The position numbers were made by a program, and so were the translations under genes. This document shows, one piece after another, positions 46,742 through 59,394 of a stretch of 64,000 nucleotides of DNA. Where the stretch lies: the NCBI GenBank assembly GCA_027924645.1, contig BSBN01001017.1, forward strand, positions 4,428,501 through 4,492,500, written 5' to 3'. The notes below the pieces were generated by a model that was not told the DNA's origin, did no database searches, and saw only the letters and a program-made list of their open reading frames with translations. The first letter of the stretch is position 1. Every line of letters starts with the position of its first letter. Source of the DNA: Cunninghamia lanceolata (taxonomy: Eukaryota > Streptophyta > Pinopsida > Cupressales > Cupressaceae).

Positions 46742-49700
46742 TGTGTACAAGTAGTAACGATAGCTCTAGAATGCCTCTAAGAGATGATAAGATTCAATCT
46801 AGTGATGTCTAAAATGACCTAGGGCTACACCTTCAAATACAACACCAAGGGTTTGTGTTGTTTAAAATTGACTCAAGCTCGTGCTAGTGAGTTAGACTCT
46901 GACGCAACACATGAATCGTATCCTTGCTAAGGGCATCCCACCCAGTCATTAATGCTCTCGTGGTAAGAGCTAGTTGAGAGGTGGTGGAACCGAAGGCGTG
47001 TTCTATTCTTGTGGAAGAAAAACATTGCAGATCGTGGTTAGATTGATCACATTATTAGCTTGAGAGTGTTGTTGTCAATTGTTGTGATTGTTAATGTTAA
47101 TTTCACAAAGTTGAAGGGTTAGTTCTTGTAGTTGATTGAGATTTTCGTTGCCTACCTCTCTTATGATTGCCAAGTGTTGCCCAGTTTGCTCGTGGAATTG
47201 GTTGATTATTTGGCCTTGGATTTGGAAGATTATTAGGATGCAAGTCCTAGTTGAATCTCATATGATTTGATCTAAGAATTTATATTTGTTCTTGAATATC
47301 TCCCTCAATGTGGTTTTCTTGTGTGAGGAAGTTCTCCCTAGTTTATTCTAGGACTTTTTGGATCTAATCTTTGCCCACACTTGGGCACATTGAATGCTAA
47401 GTAGAGGAGACAGATGTTAGTTTTTCATTTTGAAGTTGATTTGTTGAGTTGTGTTGAACTTTGTGAGTTTTATTGAATTTTGTACTTTATTGGATTTTGT
47501 GCACTTGTTGAACTTTGTGCCTTGTGATGAGATCAAGGGCTTTCTTGATTGAATGTTGACTTTGTTGAAATTGTTGAATTTTGTTGACATTTTCATGCCT
47601 TTTGATGTGATCAAAGGCAGTGTTGTTGTGAATGTTTCAAATGTTATATGAGTCTCTACATGCAATTATGCTAGATGAATGCAAGCTTTTGTTCTTTTAA
47701 AAAAAAATTATATGAGCTAATTACTAGTCAAAATAAAGTATGAATGCAAGTCTAAATGGTTGTTCCTAAATGCATTTTGTCTAGGTTTTTGTCTTTTTGT
47801 GTTTTCATGTGGATGTAAGCTATTTTATGAAAATGAAATTTGTAGCTACTCTAATCATAACTACTCTATGCAAACCAGGAATGGAGTTTAATCTAGAAAG
47901 CAATTAAAATCAATAAGCTGTACACTACCAAGAGAAAATAAATATCAATTTACTCCCTCAAGGGTAAGATAGTGTGCTAATTACTAATGAAAGCAATAAA
48001 AGAACTTGCATATTTCAGGTGCCAGTTCTAGGCTTTTGTCCTCAAAGATCCTATGGCAATCATCTCTTCCTCTATAGCAATGGGATCCTCCTCTTGATGA
48101 CAGGACAAAGGCAAAGATACGAGGAAATGGATTTGGGTTTAGAAACAATAACAAAATGAAAGTAAAAGGAACACACAGTCCTTTATGAGCACAAGAGTGA
48201 TATGGGGTTGCCTTTGCAAAGCCTGACTCTTAAGAGAAAATTAGCTCAAAGAAGAATGCAAGTATGCAAGTAATACTCAGTCTCCCCTAAGACAATAAAG
48301 AAGGGGGATATTTATAGGTAAAAAATGGGAAAAATAGGTGGGGGTGATTAGGGAGTTAACATATTTGATTGAAGAGATAACTAGGTTTGATTGGGAGATC
48401 ACAAGAGTTGAAGAGGAGAAAATAGAGGACTAATTAGGAGATCACTAGGAATCGATCAAGATTGAACAAAAGAGTGATTAAGAATTGACAGATAGTGAGT
48501 GGAAGTAGGGCTCAGTTTTGCATGAAGGAACTCTCAATCAAAATCCAAAAATAGATGTAAACTAGGTAGAACTAGAAGAAATTGCATATGCCAAAACACA
48601 ACAGGGTCACCCCTTTCAGAAGTGGGTCACCCTTTTGCTAGTCACCCGTGTGACCCTAAGGTCTCTTAGGCGACACTCCTATTGAGGATATGAAAATGGT
48701 TGTTTAGCATTTGCAAAGTCCTGGAACCTAGTTTGGAGGTCAAAAAATATAGTCATAAGGGGAAAAACACTAAGTAACATGTTGCCAAGTGTGAGATTGC
48801 TAAAAGGTATTGTTGAGTAATTTTTGCACAACATATCGAATCGTTTTTGATATCACTATGGAGTTTCAAGGCACAAGGCCATTGAGAGTCATAATGTTGT
48901 TTCAAAGTTTCAATGTAGCCTTGTTATAGCTCAGCCAAGTGATACAATGGCACATCCATTTCTAGTAAGGTGTAGTTTAATAGAAATTGCCATCGATTGC
49001 ATATGGTGTGGCCTCATTAAAGGCACTTAGTATGAAGGCTCAACCTTTTCTTGAGTCAAAGCACAACTTCCTTTTGAAACACAATGCAACCTAATGGAAA
49101 TAAAGGCACATAGCCTTTTATTAGAGTGTAGCATATTATGATGGCACTTACATTGTAAAGAATCTACACATCAAGCATAAAGTTTCAAGGTGCATCAATC
49201 TAATGGAAGGCATGCAGGCCAAGTGATACAAAGCACAGGCCCATACACAAGGAGCGGCCTCATAGCAGGCCATCTAAATCATTGCGTAAGTTCTATTAAG
49301 ATTGGTAAATACTATTCAAAAGATAGCACATTCTATAAAACATAGCATGCTATTCAAAATATGGTTCTACCTCCAAATAAGGTTCCACCCCTACTAAAGC
49401 AAGGCGAACAAGATATACATGGGTGGCCTGAGCCATATAAAGTATGGCATGGTATAGTTAGAATGAAAGCGTTGCCACTATGAGATAGTGCGGCTCATAA
49501 AGATGCATCCCATTAAAACTCAATGTTGCCTTACCATTATCAAACACAGCATTAGAACAAAGCCACCATCTTCTAATTCATAACGTAGGATAGTATAATC
49601 ATGGCACAGGACATGAAGGAGTAGCCAAGGCAACTCAGTATTGGCCTGAAAGCACACATGCAATCATATAAAGAGGCATGGGAGTTTCAAATTAGCCTTG

Positions 49701-50593
49701 CCATTGCAAATGGATTTACAACATCAATGATGAAACGAGGCACAAATATATAAGAAAAGAAGCAGTTTCAAGTATAAAGATGGCACAGTAACATAAGATC
49801 AATGCAACTTACTAAAACAATGCATAAGAAGAGTCTCCAACCTTTGTCAGAAGTCACAAACATTTTAATATGATGCGGGCCGAAGACTCACAGCTACCGT
49901 CCGATTAAAAGAGATCAATGGAGGGCACACGATTGGAAGGTTGTCAGAGAGAGCAATTGCAAGTATGCCACGTGTCCCAATGAGCCAATGGCGCACCAAA
50001 GAGGAGAAGGTAGAGAGGTGTCAGTAAAGATTGAGTGTCAGTCAGCCACGTGGACAAAAGAGGAGCATGCTTCATAACTCATGTAGAGCTTTTAATAGTT
50101 TTATATGAATCTTTATTAATTTCTTAAGATTTAATTAAAGTGATTCATTATTTTAATAAGTAAAAAGTGATTCATAATGATTCATAAAGTGAGTCACTTT
50201 TATATTGTAACATGAGTCACATGAGTCACCTAAGTTTCTAAAGATGAGTCTTTAAAACTAAGTGGTGGGCCCAAGGCAGATAAAGCTAAAAGCTTTATAA
50301 TAAAGAAACTCACATATGAGCTTTAAAGCTCACAATAAGACAAAGTTAATAAAGGAAACTTTATTAAATAAAAATATGCAACCTACAACAAACTAAATAA
50401 AGCTACGCTTTATTTTATTTCTTATGCTTGTCAAAGTCAAATGAAAGCTACAACAAACTCTAAGTGCTGGAAACATGCAGTAGAAGGGAGTTTTTTGCAT
50501 GGATAAAGATGGAATAAAGGCAGAAAACCAAGGATACAACTGGCAGATAAGCATGCACAACAGAGAGGTAGTTTTTGGCTTTTATTTTCCTTT

Positions 50594-50602
50594 TATATAA
50601 AC
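50594..50602 (+). promoter_or_regulatory. Putative TATA box of the outer LTR
   Basis: TATATAAAC in otherwise mixed sequence, about 600 bp before the earliest possible LTR end, a plausible U3/R position. Confidence 0.4.
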
Positions 50603-51207
50603 TGAGTGTTTACACAATAGAGAGGAGAGTTCAATTACCACATCAGAGTTTTATCATAGAGATGTGCAGAGGAGAGATTCATCAACAACATAACTTCTTG
50701 CAGGCCTTATATGTCAAGTTTTCTTAGAATCAAATAGATTTGATAGATTGTGCTTTGAAGCCTTTCGTGTCTCTATTTTTTTATTCACCCATGAAGGAAA
50801 AATAGGCATTCTGTGCTATTGTATTATGTTGAAGTATTTTCTCTTTTCTTGTCTTAGATCTAGCCTTCATTTGTAAGTCTGAGACTGATGAATCTTATGC
50901 AGCTGAATAATTATGTGACTGGCACTTTTCCATTCATTGTATATGTGTTTATCTTGTCTCTTATTTACAAATCTTGTGCATGATTAAATCTTTATGAGTT
51001 GGGAAGTTTATGGTTGGCAAATCGTCATGTTAGTTTTATTTTCAAAGTTTATCCTTCTTCTCTTTTCTTCCAAAATCTAAAAACAATCTCATTGAAGATC
51101 TTATGAAGAGCCAGCTTCTAAAATCCCAGAGGTTATCTCGATTGCAAAGTCCCACATTTCAAGATTTCCCATTGTTGTTAGTGAAATACAAATTTTACCA
51201 TCAACAG

Positions 51208-51600
51208 TTTTTGGCACGCTTGGTGGAACAAAGTTTGAAGCTAAGAAGTTTGGTGTTGTTCTTAGCTTGTTGCAATCTTGAAAACATATTTCAAGCACTT
51301 CGTAAATCAGCCCCACCTTAGTGCCAACAATTTTTGGCATGCCCGGTGGGACAAAGTTTGAAGCTAAGAAGTTTGGTGTTGTTCATAGTTTGTTGCAATC
51401 TTGAAAACATATTTCAAGCACCTAGTAATTTAGCCCCACCTTAGTGTCAATAGTTTTTGGCACACCTAGTGGGACAAAGTTTGAAGCTAAGAAGTTTGGT
51501 GAAGTTCTTATCCTGTTGCAATCTTGAAAACATCTTTCAAGCACTTGGTAAATCAACCCCACCTTAGTGCCAACAATTTTTAGCACGCCTAGTGGGACCT
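51208..51600 (+). repeat. Four primer-site-like cores in a 123-bp tandem repeat
   Basis: TTTTTGGC-type cores start at 51,208, 51,331, 51,454 and 51,577 (the last reads TTTTTAGC), an exact 123-bp spacing. Each core continues as a CACGCCYGGTGGGAC-like sequence typical of plant Gypsy primer-binding sites. Each of the first three full units adds AAGTTTGAAGCTAAGAAG, TTGCAATCTTGAAAAC and AGCCCCACCTTAGTG. Confidence 0.85.
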
Positions 51601-51707
51601 GATTCAGAGATTTCAGTCTATGTTTCAAGTGAATCTTTATTCTACATTTTGTGATTTTTGTGGAAAATCACAAAAGTATTTTCTCATAGGAGCATGAATC
51701 TTCCATC

Positions 51708-51725
51708 TGGCGACTCCATTAGTGA
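51708..51725 (+). other. Second-type primer-binding-site candidate of the outer element
   Basis: TGGCGACTCCATTAGTGA resembles the TGGTGACTCCACTGGGGA site of the inner element (57,002-57,019). Confidence 0.5.
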
Positions 51726-51755
51726 TCTTATCTCAGATCTTTGCTCCTGCAAATC

Positions 51756-53585
51756 ATGGCAGCCCAAAATATTTATGTACATCTAAACATTCCAACAAGA
51801 AACTTGTCATTTATGACTTGGGATTCAAGTCCTCTTCTACTTCAGCAACAAGGTCAGGTTCCTGAAGTAGCGTTGAAAGCATTACCCCATTTTTATGGAG
51901 ATGGCTCTGTTCATCCTGTGGATCACATTCAAGATATTGCAAATTTGTGCACTATTCACGATGTCACAAATGAAAATGTAGCTCTTATGTTACTAGCATC
52001 TTCTCTCAAAGGTAAAACACGGGAATGGTATAGAAATCTGCAACCCTTTTCAATCACAGGATGGAATTAGCTTGGAGAGCTCATTTACAATCAATTCTGA
52101 GAAAAGGTGGATGTTAGTTCCCTCACTCAAAATCTTGTCACAATCAAGAGGCATCCCACAGAGTGCATGCATGATTTCAATGCAAGGTTTGATAAGGTAT
52201 GGAAATTTTTTTTAGTAGATGTAAGGCCTCCTCTAGGTTTTGCATTTTTATATTATTTGAAGGCTTTAGATCCTAAAATTTCAGTTATGATATAAGTTTT
52301 AGGAGGTGAAACTTTGCCTCAATCCTACGATCTTGCTATTAGAGCTGAAATGAACCTCATAGAAGCTGGTAAATTGCCTCCTTTGCCTTTAAAACCACTG
52401 ATGCCTCATGCAAGTATCTCATCCCAAGCTCTCACATATAGCCAAATGCAAATTTGTCCTAATCCACCCACCCTCCTTGCTGATTTGACAAATCCTAAGG
52501 AGATGTTTGAAATGAAAAAGCTTCTAGAATCCTTTTCCCATGAGTTCAACGAGCTAAGAGATCAAAGCCTATATCAGGTTGACCCAAATTTTATGCTTCA
52601 AGGCTATCATGAACAACCATATGAATGCAATCCATTTGTAGAAGAGATCCTTCCTCATGCACAAAAGGTACCTAATTATTTTGAAAATTGTTCTTTACAA
52701 GTTTCTGTGGTTTCAAATCCAAAATTTCAGCCCATGGAAGTAACAGATCAAGTGTTTTGTCACTTTGATTTCAAAGAAGAATGCAATCAAAATGCAAGAA
52801 AGGAGGTTGTTCTTGTTTATCCAGTGTTTTCACTTGCTTCTAAGCATCATGCACATATGGCAATATTTGATTCAAAGATACAATCAAGTGAAGAAGAGGA
52901 TTCATATGATGATGATGATGATGACTTGATTCCTCTTGAAGCTAAAAAGTACTTGCAAAGGAATATTGACGCTGAAAAGTACTTGGCAAAGAATGATGCA
53001 CCATCTTTACCTCATCTTGAAGAAGAAATTGTGAAGGAAATTTCTACTATTTCTACAAAAGGTGAGTGCATTTATTTATGTAATGAGTTTTGACATCTTG
53101 TAGGGGATAGTTTTGAGATGATTCAACATGATGAAGAGAAAATTAAGGATTTATTCTTGGTTATCCAACACAGATATCATATTCTTGATGCAAGACGTTC
53201 CATCATTGTGCAAGTGCATGACTCATTTGCAAAGCCTATTTCAGGAGACCATGATGCAAGCATGGGTGAGGTATGTGCAAGTTTTGACAAGGAAATTGAT
53301 CTATTTTCTATTTTTGAGAATGGGTATTCTCTCCTGCTTGAGGAGGATCTGTGGTTTCATTTCAAGCCTAATGATGTATCAAGAGACATTTGTAATAGTG
53401 AAGAGTTGCATCATACTCCTATATTCTTTCAAGAAGAGATTCCAATCAGATTCAGGACAGTTATGGGTAGCTCAATCACTTTCGGGCCTAATTTTGAGGT
53501 TATCTTGGATCATACATGTGTAGAGGAACATGCAAAAGAGATCACCAATGAAATCAAGTTAACAGTTGTCTTTGCATGCAACTAA
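51756..53585 (+). pseudogene. Gag-like protein of the outer element
   Basis: One frame of about 610 codons runs from MAAQNIYVHL to 53,585. It is broken only by stops at about 52,068, 52,098, 52,293 and 53,091, with no frameshift noticed. The gag core is clear: ALPHFYGDGSVHPVDHI, LMLLASSLKGKTREWY and HDFNARFDKVW (about residues 40-170). The second half has an acidic run (SSEEEDSYDDDDDD, about 52,887-52,928) and no known domain. There is no zinc knuckle and no protease motif. It probably once formed capsids for its own RNA using enzymes supplied from elsewhere (inference). Confidence 0.75.
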
Positions 53586-53755
53586 AAATGTGAGTTCCAA
53601 TGCTTGGTATGCTTGTCCCACCCTCCACTGGATGCAGAACAATATACTGATTAGCTTGAATGGTATTTTAATGCCAAAAGAGAGTTCCAGGAATGTTGAA
53701 CAACAAAGAGGTACAAGTTTCTGTTATACTTCTTCATGCATTTCATTTGGTCTAT
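53586..53755 (+). other. Outer element 3' internal end
   Basis: A short non-coding stretch before the 3' LTR. A good polypurine tract is not obvious immediately next to the LTR start. Confidence 0.5.
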
Positions 53756-54360
53756 TGTGTACAAGTAGTAATGATAGCTATAGAATGCCTCTAAGAGATG
53801 ATAAGATTCAACTAGTGATGTCTAAAATGTTCTAGGGCTACACCTTCAAATACAACACCAAGTGTCTGTGTTGTTCAAAATTGACTCAAGCTTGTGCTAG
53901 TGAGTTAGACTCTGACGCAACACATGAATCATATCCTTGCTAAGGGCAACCCACCTAGTCACTAATGCTCTCGTGGTAAGAGCTAGTTGAGAGGTGGTGG
54001 AACCGAGGGAGTGTTCTATTCTTGCAGAAGAAAAAGATTGCATATCGTGGTTAGATTGATCACATTATTATCTTGAGAGTGTTGTTGTCAATTGTTGTGA
54101 TTGTTAATGTTAATTTCATGAAGTTGAAGGGTTAGTTCTTGTAGTTGACTGAGATTTTCGTTGCCTACCTCTCTTATGATTGCTAAGTGTCACCCAATTT
54201 GCTCGTGGAATTGGTTGATTATTTGGCCTTGGATTTGAAGATTCTTAGGACGCAAGTACTAATTGAATCTCATATGATTTGATCTAAGAATTTTTGTTTG
54301 TTCTTGAATATCTCCCTCAATGTGGTTTTCTTGTGTGAGGAAGTTCTCCCTAGTTTATTC
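53756..54360 (+). repeat. Outer element 3' LTR, first segment
   Basis: Aligned with 46,742-47,348. Interrupted at the TSD TATTC (54,356-54,360) by the inner element. Confidence 0.9.
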
Positions 54361-55217
54361 TGTTAGTGCCTACATAAACATTCAGGTTTCAAGCATTTAA
54401 ATATGCAGGCACCTTCCCAAAAAATCCAAAAAATTCTAAGTCTTTGGGCCTTTGCAGTTGAAAAGTGCAAAAAATTATGTTGTATGCATGTCACTTTATA
54501 TATACAAGGCTGTTTGTATATACATGCAGGTCAAATGTGCATTGGCGAGTCAAAGATCTCAATCAGCTTTCAAAAATGGTGAAAAATCAGTTATATGCAT
54601 TTCACAATGCATATCGGGCTTAAAAAAGGTGCATATACATTGAGGAATCTATCGTAGATTCTGGGAATATTCCTTGCTTGTATATCGGGTTTGCATGTAT
54701 ATTTGTGTTGTATGTTTAGACATGCAATGGGTAGATACAATGACAACATGCATTCGCTACAGTGAAAGGTATATCGGCGGCAATGTACAAGAAGAAATAT
54801 ACATGGGTAACATGCAAAAGAAAATGTGCAAGGCGCTGATATACAAATGGTGGGGCATGCGGATATGCAAGGCAGAATGTACATCAGGTAATGTACAAAG
54901 GCGAATGTATCTCCGATATACAAGTCAACATGCAAGCGTCGAGATACAAAGGATACATACAAGGGCAATTGTATGTTATAAGATACAAAGCCGATTGTGC
55001 ATCAGAAATATGCAAGAGGCACATACAGAGAAAAGGTTACATACAAAGTAGGAACCAAGGGGTGGGACCCACTAGTTGCATTCAAAGGCGATTGTATGTT
55101 GGCGCATACAACCAAAAATGCAAGGCCCGGACCCGACGGATATTGCATTCTGGTTAATAAAAGGTACAGGTCCGGATTGTATATTTTGTTTTGTATATCC
55201 ACGTTATATGTTTGTCA

Positions 55218-55237
55218 TGTATATGCGCGCATATACA
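55218..55237. repeat. 20-bp perfect palindrome in the LTR
   Basis: Centre GCGCGC flanked by TGTATAT and ATATACA. The equivalent in the 3' LTR has one changed base. Confidence 0.85.
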
Positions 55238-56057
55238 AGGCTCAAACATGAAGGGGGAATGTAATATAGCTCATAAGGTGTTGAACTTTGCACCTTGCAT
55301 TTATGTATGCATTGTATATCGCGGATATATAATGAAAAATGCAAAGGTTCAGATACAAAGGCTGGATTTCAAAGTTGTTCTAATATGCTTCATGGAGGTT
55401 TGGAATATGAGGATTGCATGTATATTGCGTTTGTATGTGCAACATACAAGCTGATATACAAAGGGAGATACATATAAGGTCTGGGACCGAATGCAGATCC
55501 CACTTAGTTTCATAATGTCCTGGGGTCCGCCTTGTATGCGAATGATTGTATGTATATACAATCTCATTTTCAGCTACATATGCATGGGCGAAAAGGGCAA
55601 AGTGAGTGGCGAAAAAGTCAGTGATACAAGCACAGGATGCCTACGTGGCACAATTTTAGTGGCTGGCAACTTGTCAAAGTATTTTGAGGCCGTGGATTTC
55701 AGCGATGGAGGGAGATCGACGGTTCTGTTTCAAAGTTTTCAGCGAAGGTGTTCTTTGTGTTTACGACCGCATTTCAGGCGGGAAAACTTCTTATGCGTTC
55801 GATGCTATTTTTCAAGAGGAGCTGCGGGTAGCTAGGCCATTAATGGTGAAATCACAGAGGTATGTGTCGATGATTGATAGCAACCTACCAAATTTGTAAG
55901 GAAAATCTTCAAACGACTACACATGTCCCGAGTTCACCTGCTCTTTCCTCTTTGTCTCCATACTACATTGATTGATTTGGGCGCCATTCTTGGTGCATTG
56001 TATTTTGGTGGGAACTTTGAAAATGCCTTGTAATTATTGCTGAGTACACAACCCTGC

Positions 56058-56066
56058 TATAAAAGG
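56058..56066 (+). promoter_or_regulatory. Putative TATA box of the inner 5' LTR
   Basis: TATAAAAGG, conserved in the 3' LTR at 61,059-61,067. It places the likely transcription start about 1.73 kb into the LTR, with U3 the larger part. Confidence 0.6.
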
Positions 56067-57001
56067 TAAATTGTGTTACTCATTTGTTGTTGTTGAAAAC
56101 TGGGCAAATTTTGGTATTGTGATAAGATACAACTTCATTGGTGGCTCTGTTTTGGGTGTTTTGTGAGTTTATGAATCATATGTTATATGTTTTATGTATA
56201 AATTTACTAGTTTCATGTTGTTTTATATGAGTAATGCTTCATTGCATGTATTCTATTATTTGTCTTCAAATTGAATGTTTTCTTCTTCTGAATCTAAACA
56301 ACTAAGGGGTGTTTAAGAATCTAGGACATGGGTTCACTATGTTGAATGTTTAGTCTTTTACTTCTGCTCAAGGAGTGGATTAAATGTTTTGGGTTAAGTG
56401 TTGGGAAGAATATATTGTAGTGAGGATGTTTGTAAGTAGAAATAACTGAATACTCAGTTTTGGGAAGTATCTGCAAGGCAGACACTAGAAATCCCCTTGA
56501 AATCTAGTCATTGATATATGTTTATGGTAACCCTTCACATGTGTATGTCTATTGACTCCGAGCCCTGAGATAAGCACCGATCCAGTCTTGTATTGAGGTT
56601 GCAACCAAAGTCCCAGTCTTGCATCCAAATACCAAAAATCAAATTCATACTTCAAATACAAACCTCTAGGACATTTAGAAGTAGTTTTAGGACCAAAATT
56701 CTCTGTCTCACAACTGAACATAAGCCCAAAGTTAGCCCCTCTGCACTTATTTTACAATTTTGTTCTACATATATGAGGATTTATCTGCTTTGTCTCAACA
56801 TCCCACTAAGTTAATAAGGACATTTCACGGATGTTGATTAGGGAATACCCCCTTGGTTCTACAGAGCCTAAAGAAGAAGAGATATTTATAGAGTCTATCT
56901 CCTGTATTGTTGGCCCCTAGCCCAGAAATCCTATTGATCAATGATGGCTACCTTGTAGGGATAACTAGGAAACATCCAGTCGGATTGAGCACTAACAGAT
57001 T

Positions 57002-57019
57002 TGGTGACTCCACTGGGGA
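57002..57019 (+). other. Primer-binding site of the inner element
   Basis: TGGTGACTCCACTGGGGA, 4 bp after the LTR end. A common plant LTR-element primer site form. Confidence 0.8.
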
Positions 57020-57348
57020 GAGTCAAATAGTGTGAAGTCATTGCTGGATATTTGGATCTTTCATGTGAATAATGGTGCTCTGCTGGTGCAATGAACTCAG
57101 AAAAATAGTTGTTTTGTGATAAGCTCTTAGTTGATTAAAAATTTTATCCTCTTTGGAGGTGGCGACTTTGCAAAAAAGTTTCAGTGCACATGAAAGGCTG
57201 ATGTATGTTATTGTGATCTAAGAATGTTTTATTCAAGATTGCAACATCTGGATGAGAAAAGGTTCATGGTTTCTTCCCACTTGTATTTGTTGTTTTATTG
57301 CGTAAGCTGAATCCCAAGGGGAAGCCTTAGGTCTTAGGCAGACATAAG

Positions 57349-59394
57349 ATGTCTGAATGTAAAATTTTTATGAATCCCAATATGTATTCACCCATACTCT
57401 GCCAGGAGGGAGATGAAGTGTTATGTAAAAAGATTGAAGAGATAAAGAATAGGTTGATATCCTTAGAGGCTCGACAGGCTCAGTTAAATAGTAATAGTAA
57501 CCCTGTTGTGTCTGCCAGTCAGAAGGCTAAACCTCTTGTCAGCCCTTTTGATCCTTTATATGACCAGTTAGATTTGTCATGGGTTGACTATAAAGTTGAA
57601 AGTATGCCTACTCAGATTTATAATCAGATGCCTAGATTTAGTGGACACAGTGTATGTGATGGGAGTGCACATATCCAAAACTTTCACAACTTCGTGGAGA
57701 ATCATTCATTTAGAGATGAGGATATGTGGATGAGGTTTTTTTTTAGATCCTTTGGTGCAAGAGCTAGAGATTGGTATTTGAGCTTTCCAAAGGAATCCTT
57801 TGCCTGTTGGGATGAACTTGTTGACTATTTTAGAGAAGAATTTGCAAGAGAACCTGCTGATCTTGTTGCAAGGTTAATGGAAATTAGAAGACAAGATGAA
57901 GAGCCCACTATTGATTTCAGTCATAGGTTTGCAGTAGCCCTTTCACAAATCCCTGAAGACTTCAGACCTGATATTTCAGCCTGCATTGGCATATATTTTT
58001 AAGCTTTTGAAAAGGACTCTAGTGCAATATTGAGGGAATTCAAGATAACAAGTATGCAGATGGCATACAGATTTTTAGAAAATACAGAAAGAACGAGTAG
58101 TGAGCACATACAGAATTCCCTCTCCATAGGCTTTGGTGTGAATAGTAGTTGTATGGCTACAAATGACCAAGTGATCATGGCATCATTTGAGAATAAATGT
58201 GAAAATGAAAGTATAAAAGTTGATAATGCTGCTATGTTTAAACATAATGCTGATAACAATGCTCAACTGGATTGTTCACTAGTGAATAATGCCAACGAAA
58301 GGATCATTGATGACTCCCATTATAAGGTTGAGGTGTCTAGTTCTGAAAACAATGATGAAGTTATGGACAACAATGAACACTTGCTTGAGTGGGTTTGTGG
58401 AGATGATTGTGAATATTGTGCACAAGATACAGAAGAAATAAGCAAACAAAGGAGCAATTCCATGTTTGAATCATTGCCTTTTATTCAGACACATGGAGAT
58501 AATGAAGAGCAATCAAAGATTGAAACAAGTAGTAGTGTTGATTATGATTGTTCTTTATTTGATTATAGTTTTGTTTGTGACACACAAGCTGATACTCCTC
58601 CACACAAGGAATTCATTGGTTATGAAAATGCATGTTTGGCTACCCATGAACCAGTGGCATATTGTAATGAAATTATAACACTTAGTTCAACCTTTTTTGA
58701 TACATATGTTGAGGAGGATTCCGTTTTTCATCCTAATAAAAGAGAGACCAACATATGTCATGAAGATTGCTGTAAGGATGTGCTTGTGTTTGATCCTTTC
58801 CATTTTGGTGTAGCTGATAATTGTACACATGATGTGCACAATTGTGAATATGAAATCTTTTTCTTTGATATGCCAGCTTATGATGAAATGAGGCCTGATG
58901 TTCCTAGCTGTATGGTGGATTTTGAGTGCTTTCAATTTTTAGTTTAGCTGGGAGATCATTTTACAATGCATATTGCTGATATAGATGATGATAAATGTTA
59001 TATTTCATAAGGGAGTACATGGTTTAATGAATATGACACTCACATGTTGCTTGATGCTGAAGGTTATTTGCATAAGGTTGATAGAGGCAAGCTCAATGAG
59101 ACGCTTATACATGCAAATGACAAGGTTTGTTTATGGTCAGATAATGGCAGTATCTTCAGGCTTGATCTAGTGATTGCAGATGAAAACAGGGTATTTGACA
59201 AAGGGAGATACTGGTTTTTCCTTTTTGGTGGCCTTGGGCCACCAAGTATGTTTCAAAATTGTGGATTGGTGATGCAGGTTGGTGCAGTATTTCACTCTGT
59301 GCCCAATGGACAAGGGACTGGTCTGCATCCCAGAGATCTGAAGTTCTCGCCATGCCTGCAAGAGGCATGCATCCCTAGACAGAGCCTGTGTTAG
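57349..59394 (+). pseudogene. Gag-like protein of the inner element
   Basis: A single frame spans the interior, interrupted only by TAA at 58,000, TAG at about 58,945 and TAA near 59,008. All three are one C-to-T step from Gln codons. The N-terminus has a short coiled coil (EEIKNRLISLEARQAQL) and the gag core reads MPRFSGHSVCDGSAHIQNF, FRSFGARARDWYLSFP, WDELVDYFREEFA and PTIDFSHRFAVAL (about residues 85-210). The rest is acidic and Asn/Asp-rich with no recognised domain. No zinc knuckle, protease, RT or integrase follows before the LTR. Confidence 0.8.

Larger units (their letters stand above)
46742..51705 (+). repeat. Outer element 5' LTR
   Basis: Colinear with 53,756-54,360 plus 62,003-64,000. 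A TATATAAAC box lies at 50,594-50,602. The end is uncertain: ...CATCAACA at 51,206 precedes the first TTTTTGGCACGC primer-site-like motif, whereas ...TTCCA at 51,705 precedes TGGCGACTCC. Confidence 0.75.
54361..56997 (+). repeat. Inner element 5' LTR
   Basis: Nearly identical to 59,389-62,002, with an extra short segment near 55,836-55,855. Its first 1.2 kb is dense in ATACAA/TTGTAT words and palindromes. Confidence 0.95.

Noticed and set aside
47417..47665. Minus-strand Lys/Asn-rich frame, repeated at 62,076-62,324
   Set aside because: Conserved only because both copies are LTRs of the same element. The plus strand is a loose TTGTTGAATTTTG repeat.
54591..55567. Cys/Tyr-rich open frames on both strands of the inner LTR
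   Set aside because: They come from the palindromic ATACAA/TTGTAT-rich sequence, occur on both strands and lie in a non-coding LTR.
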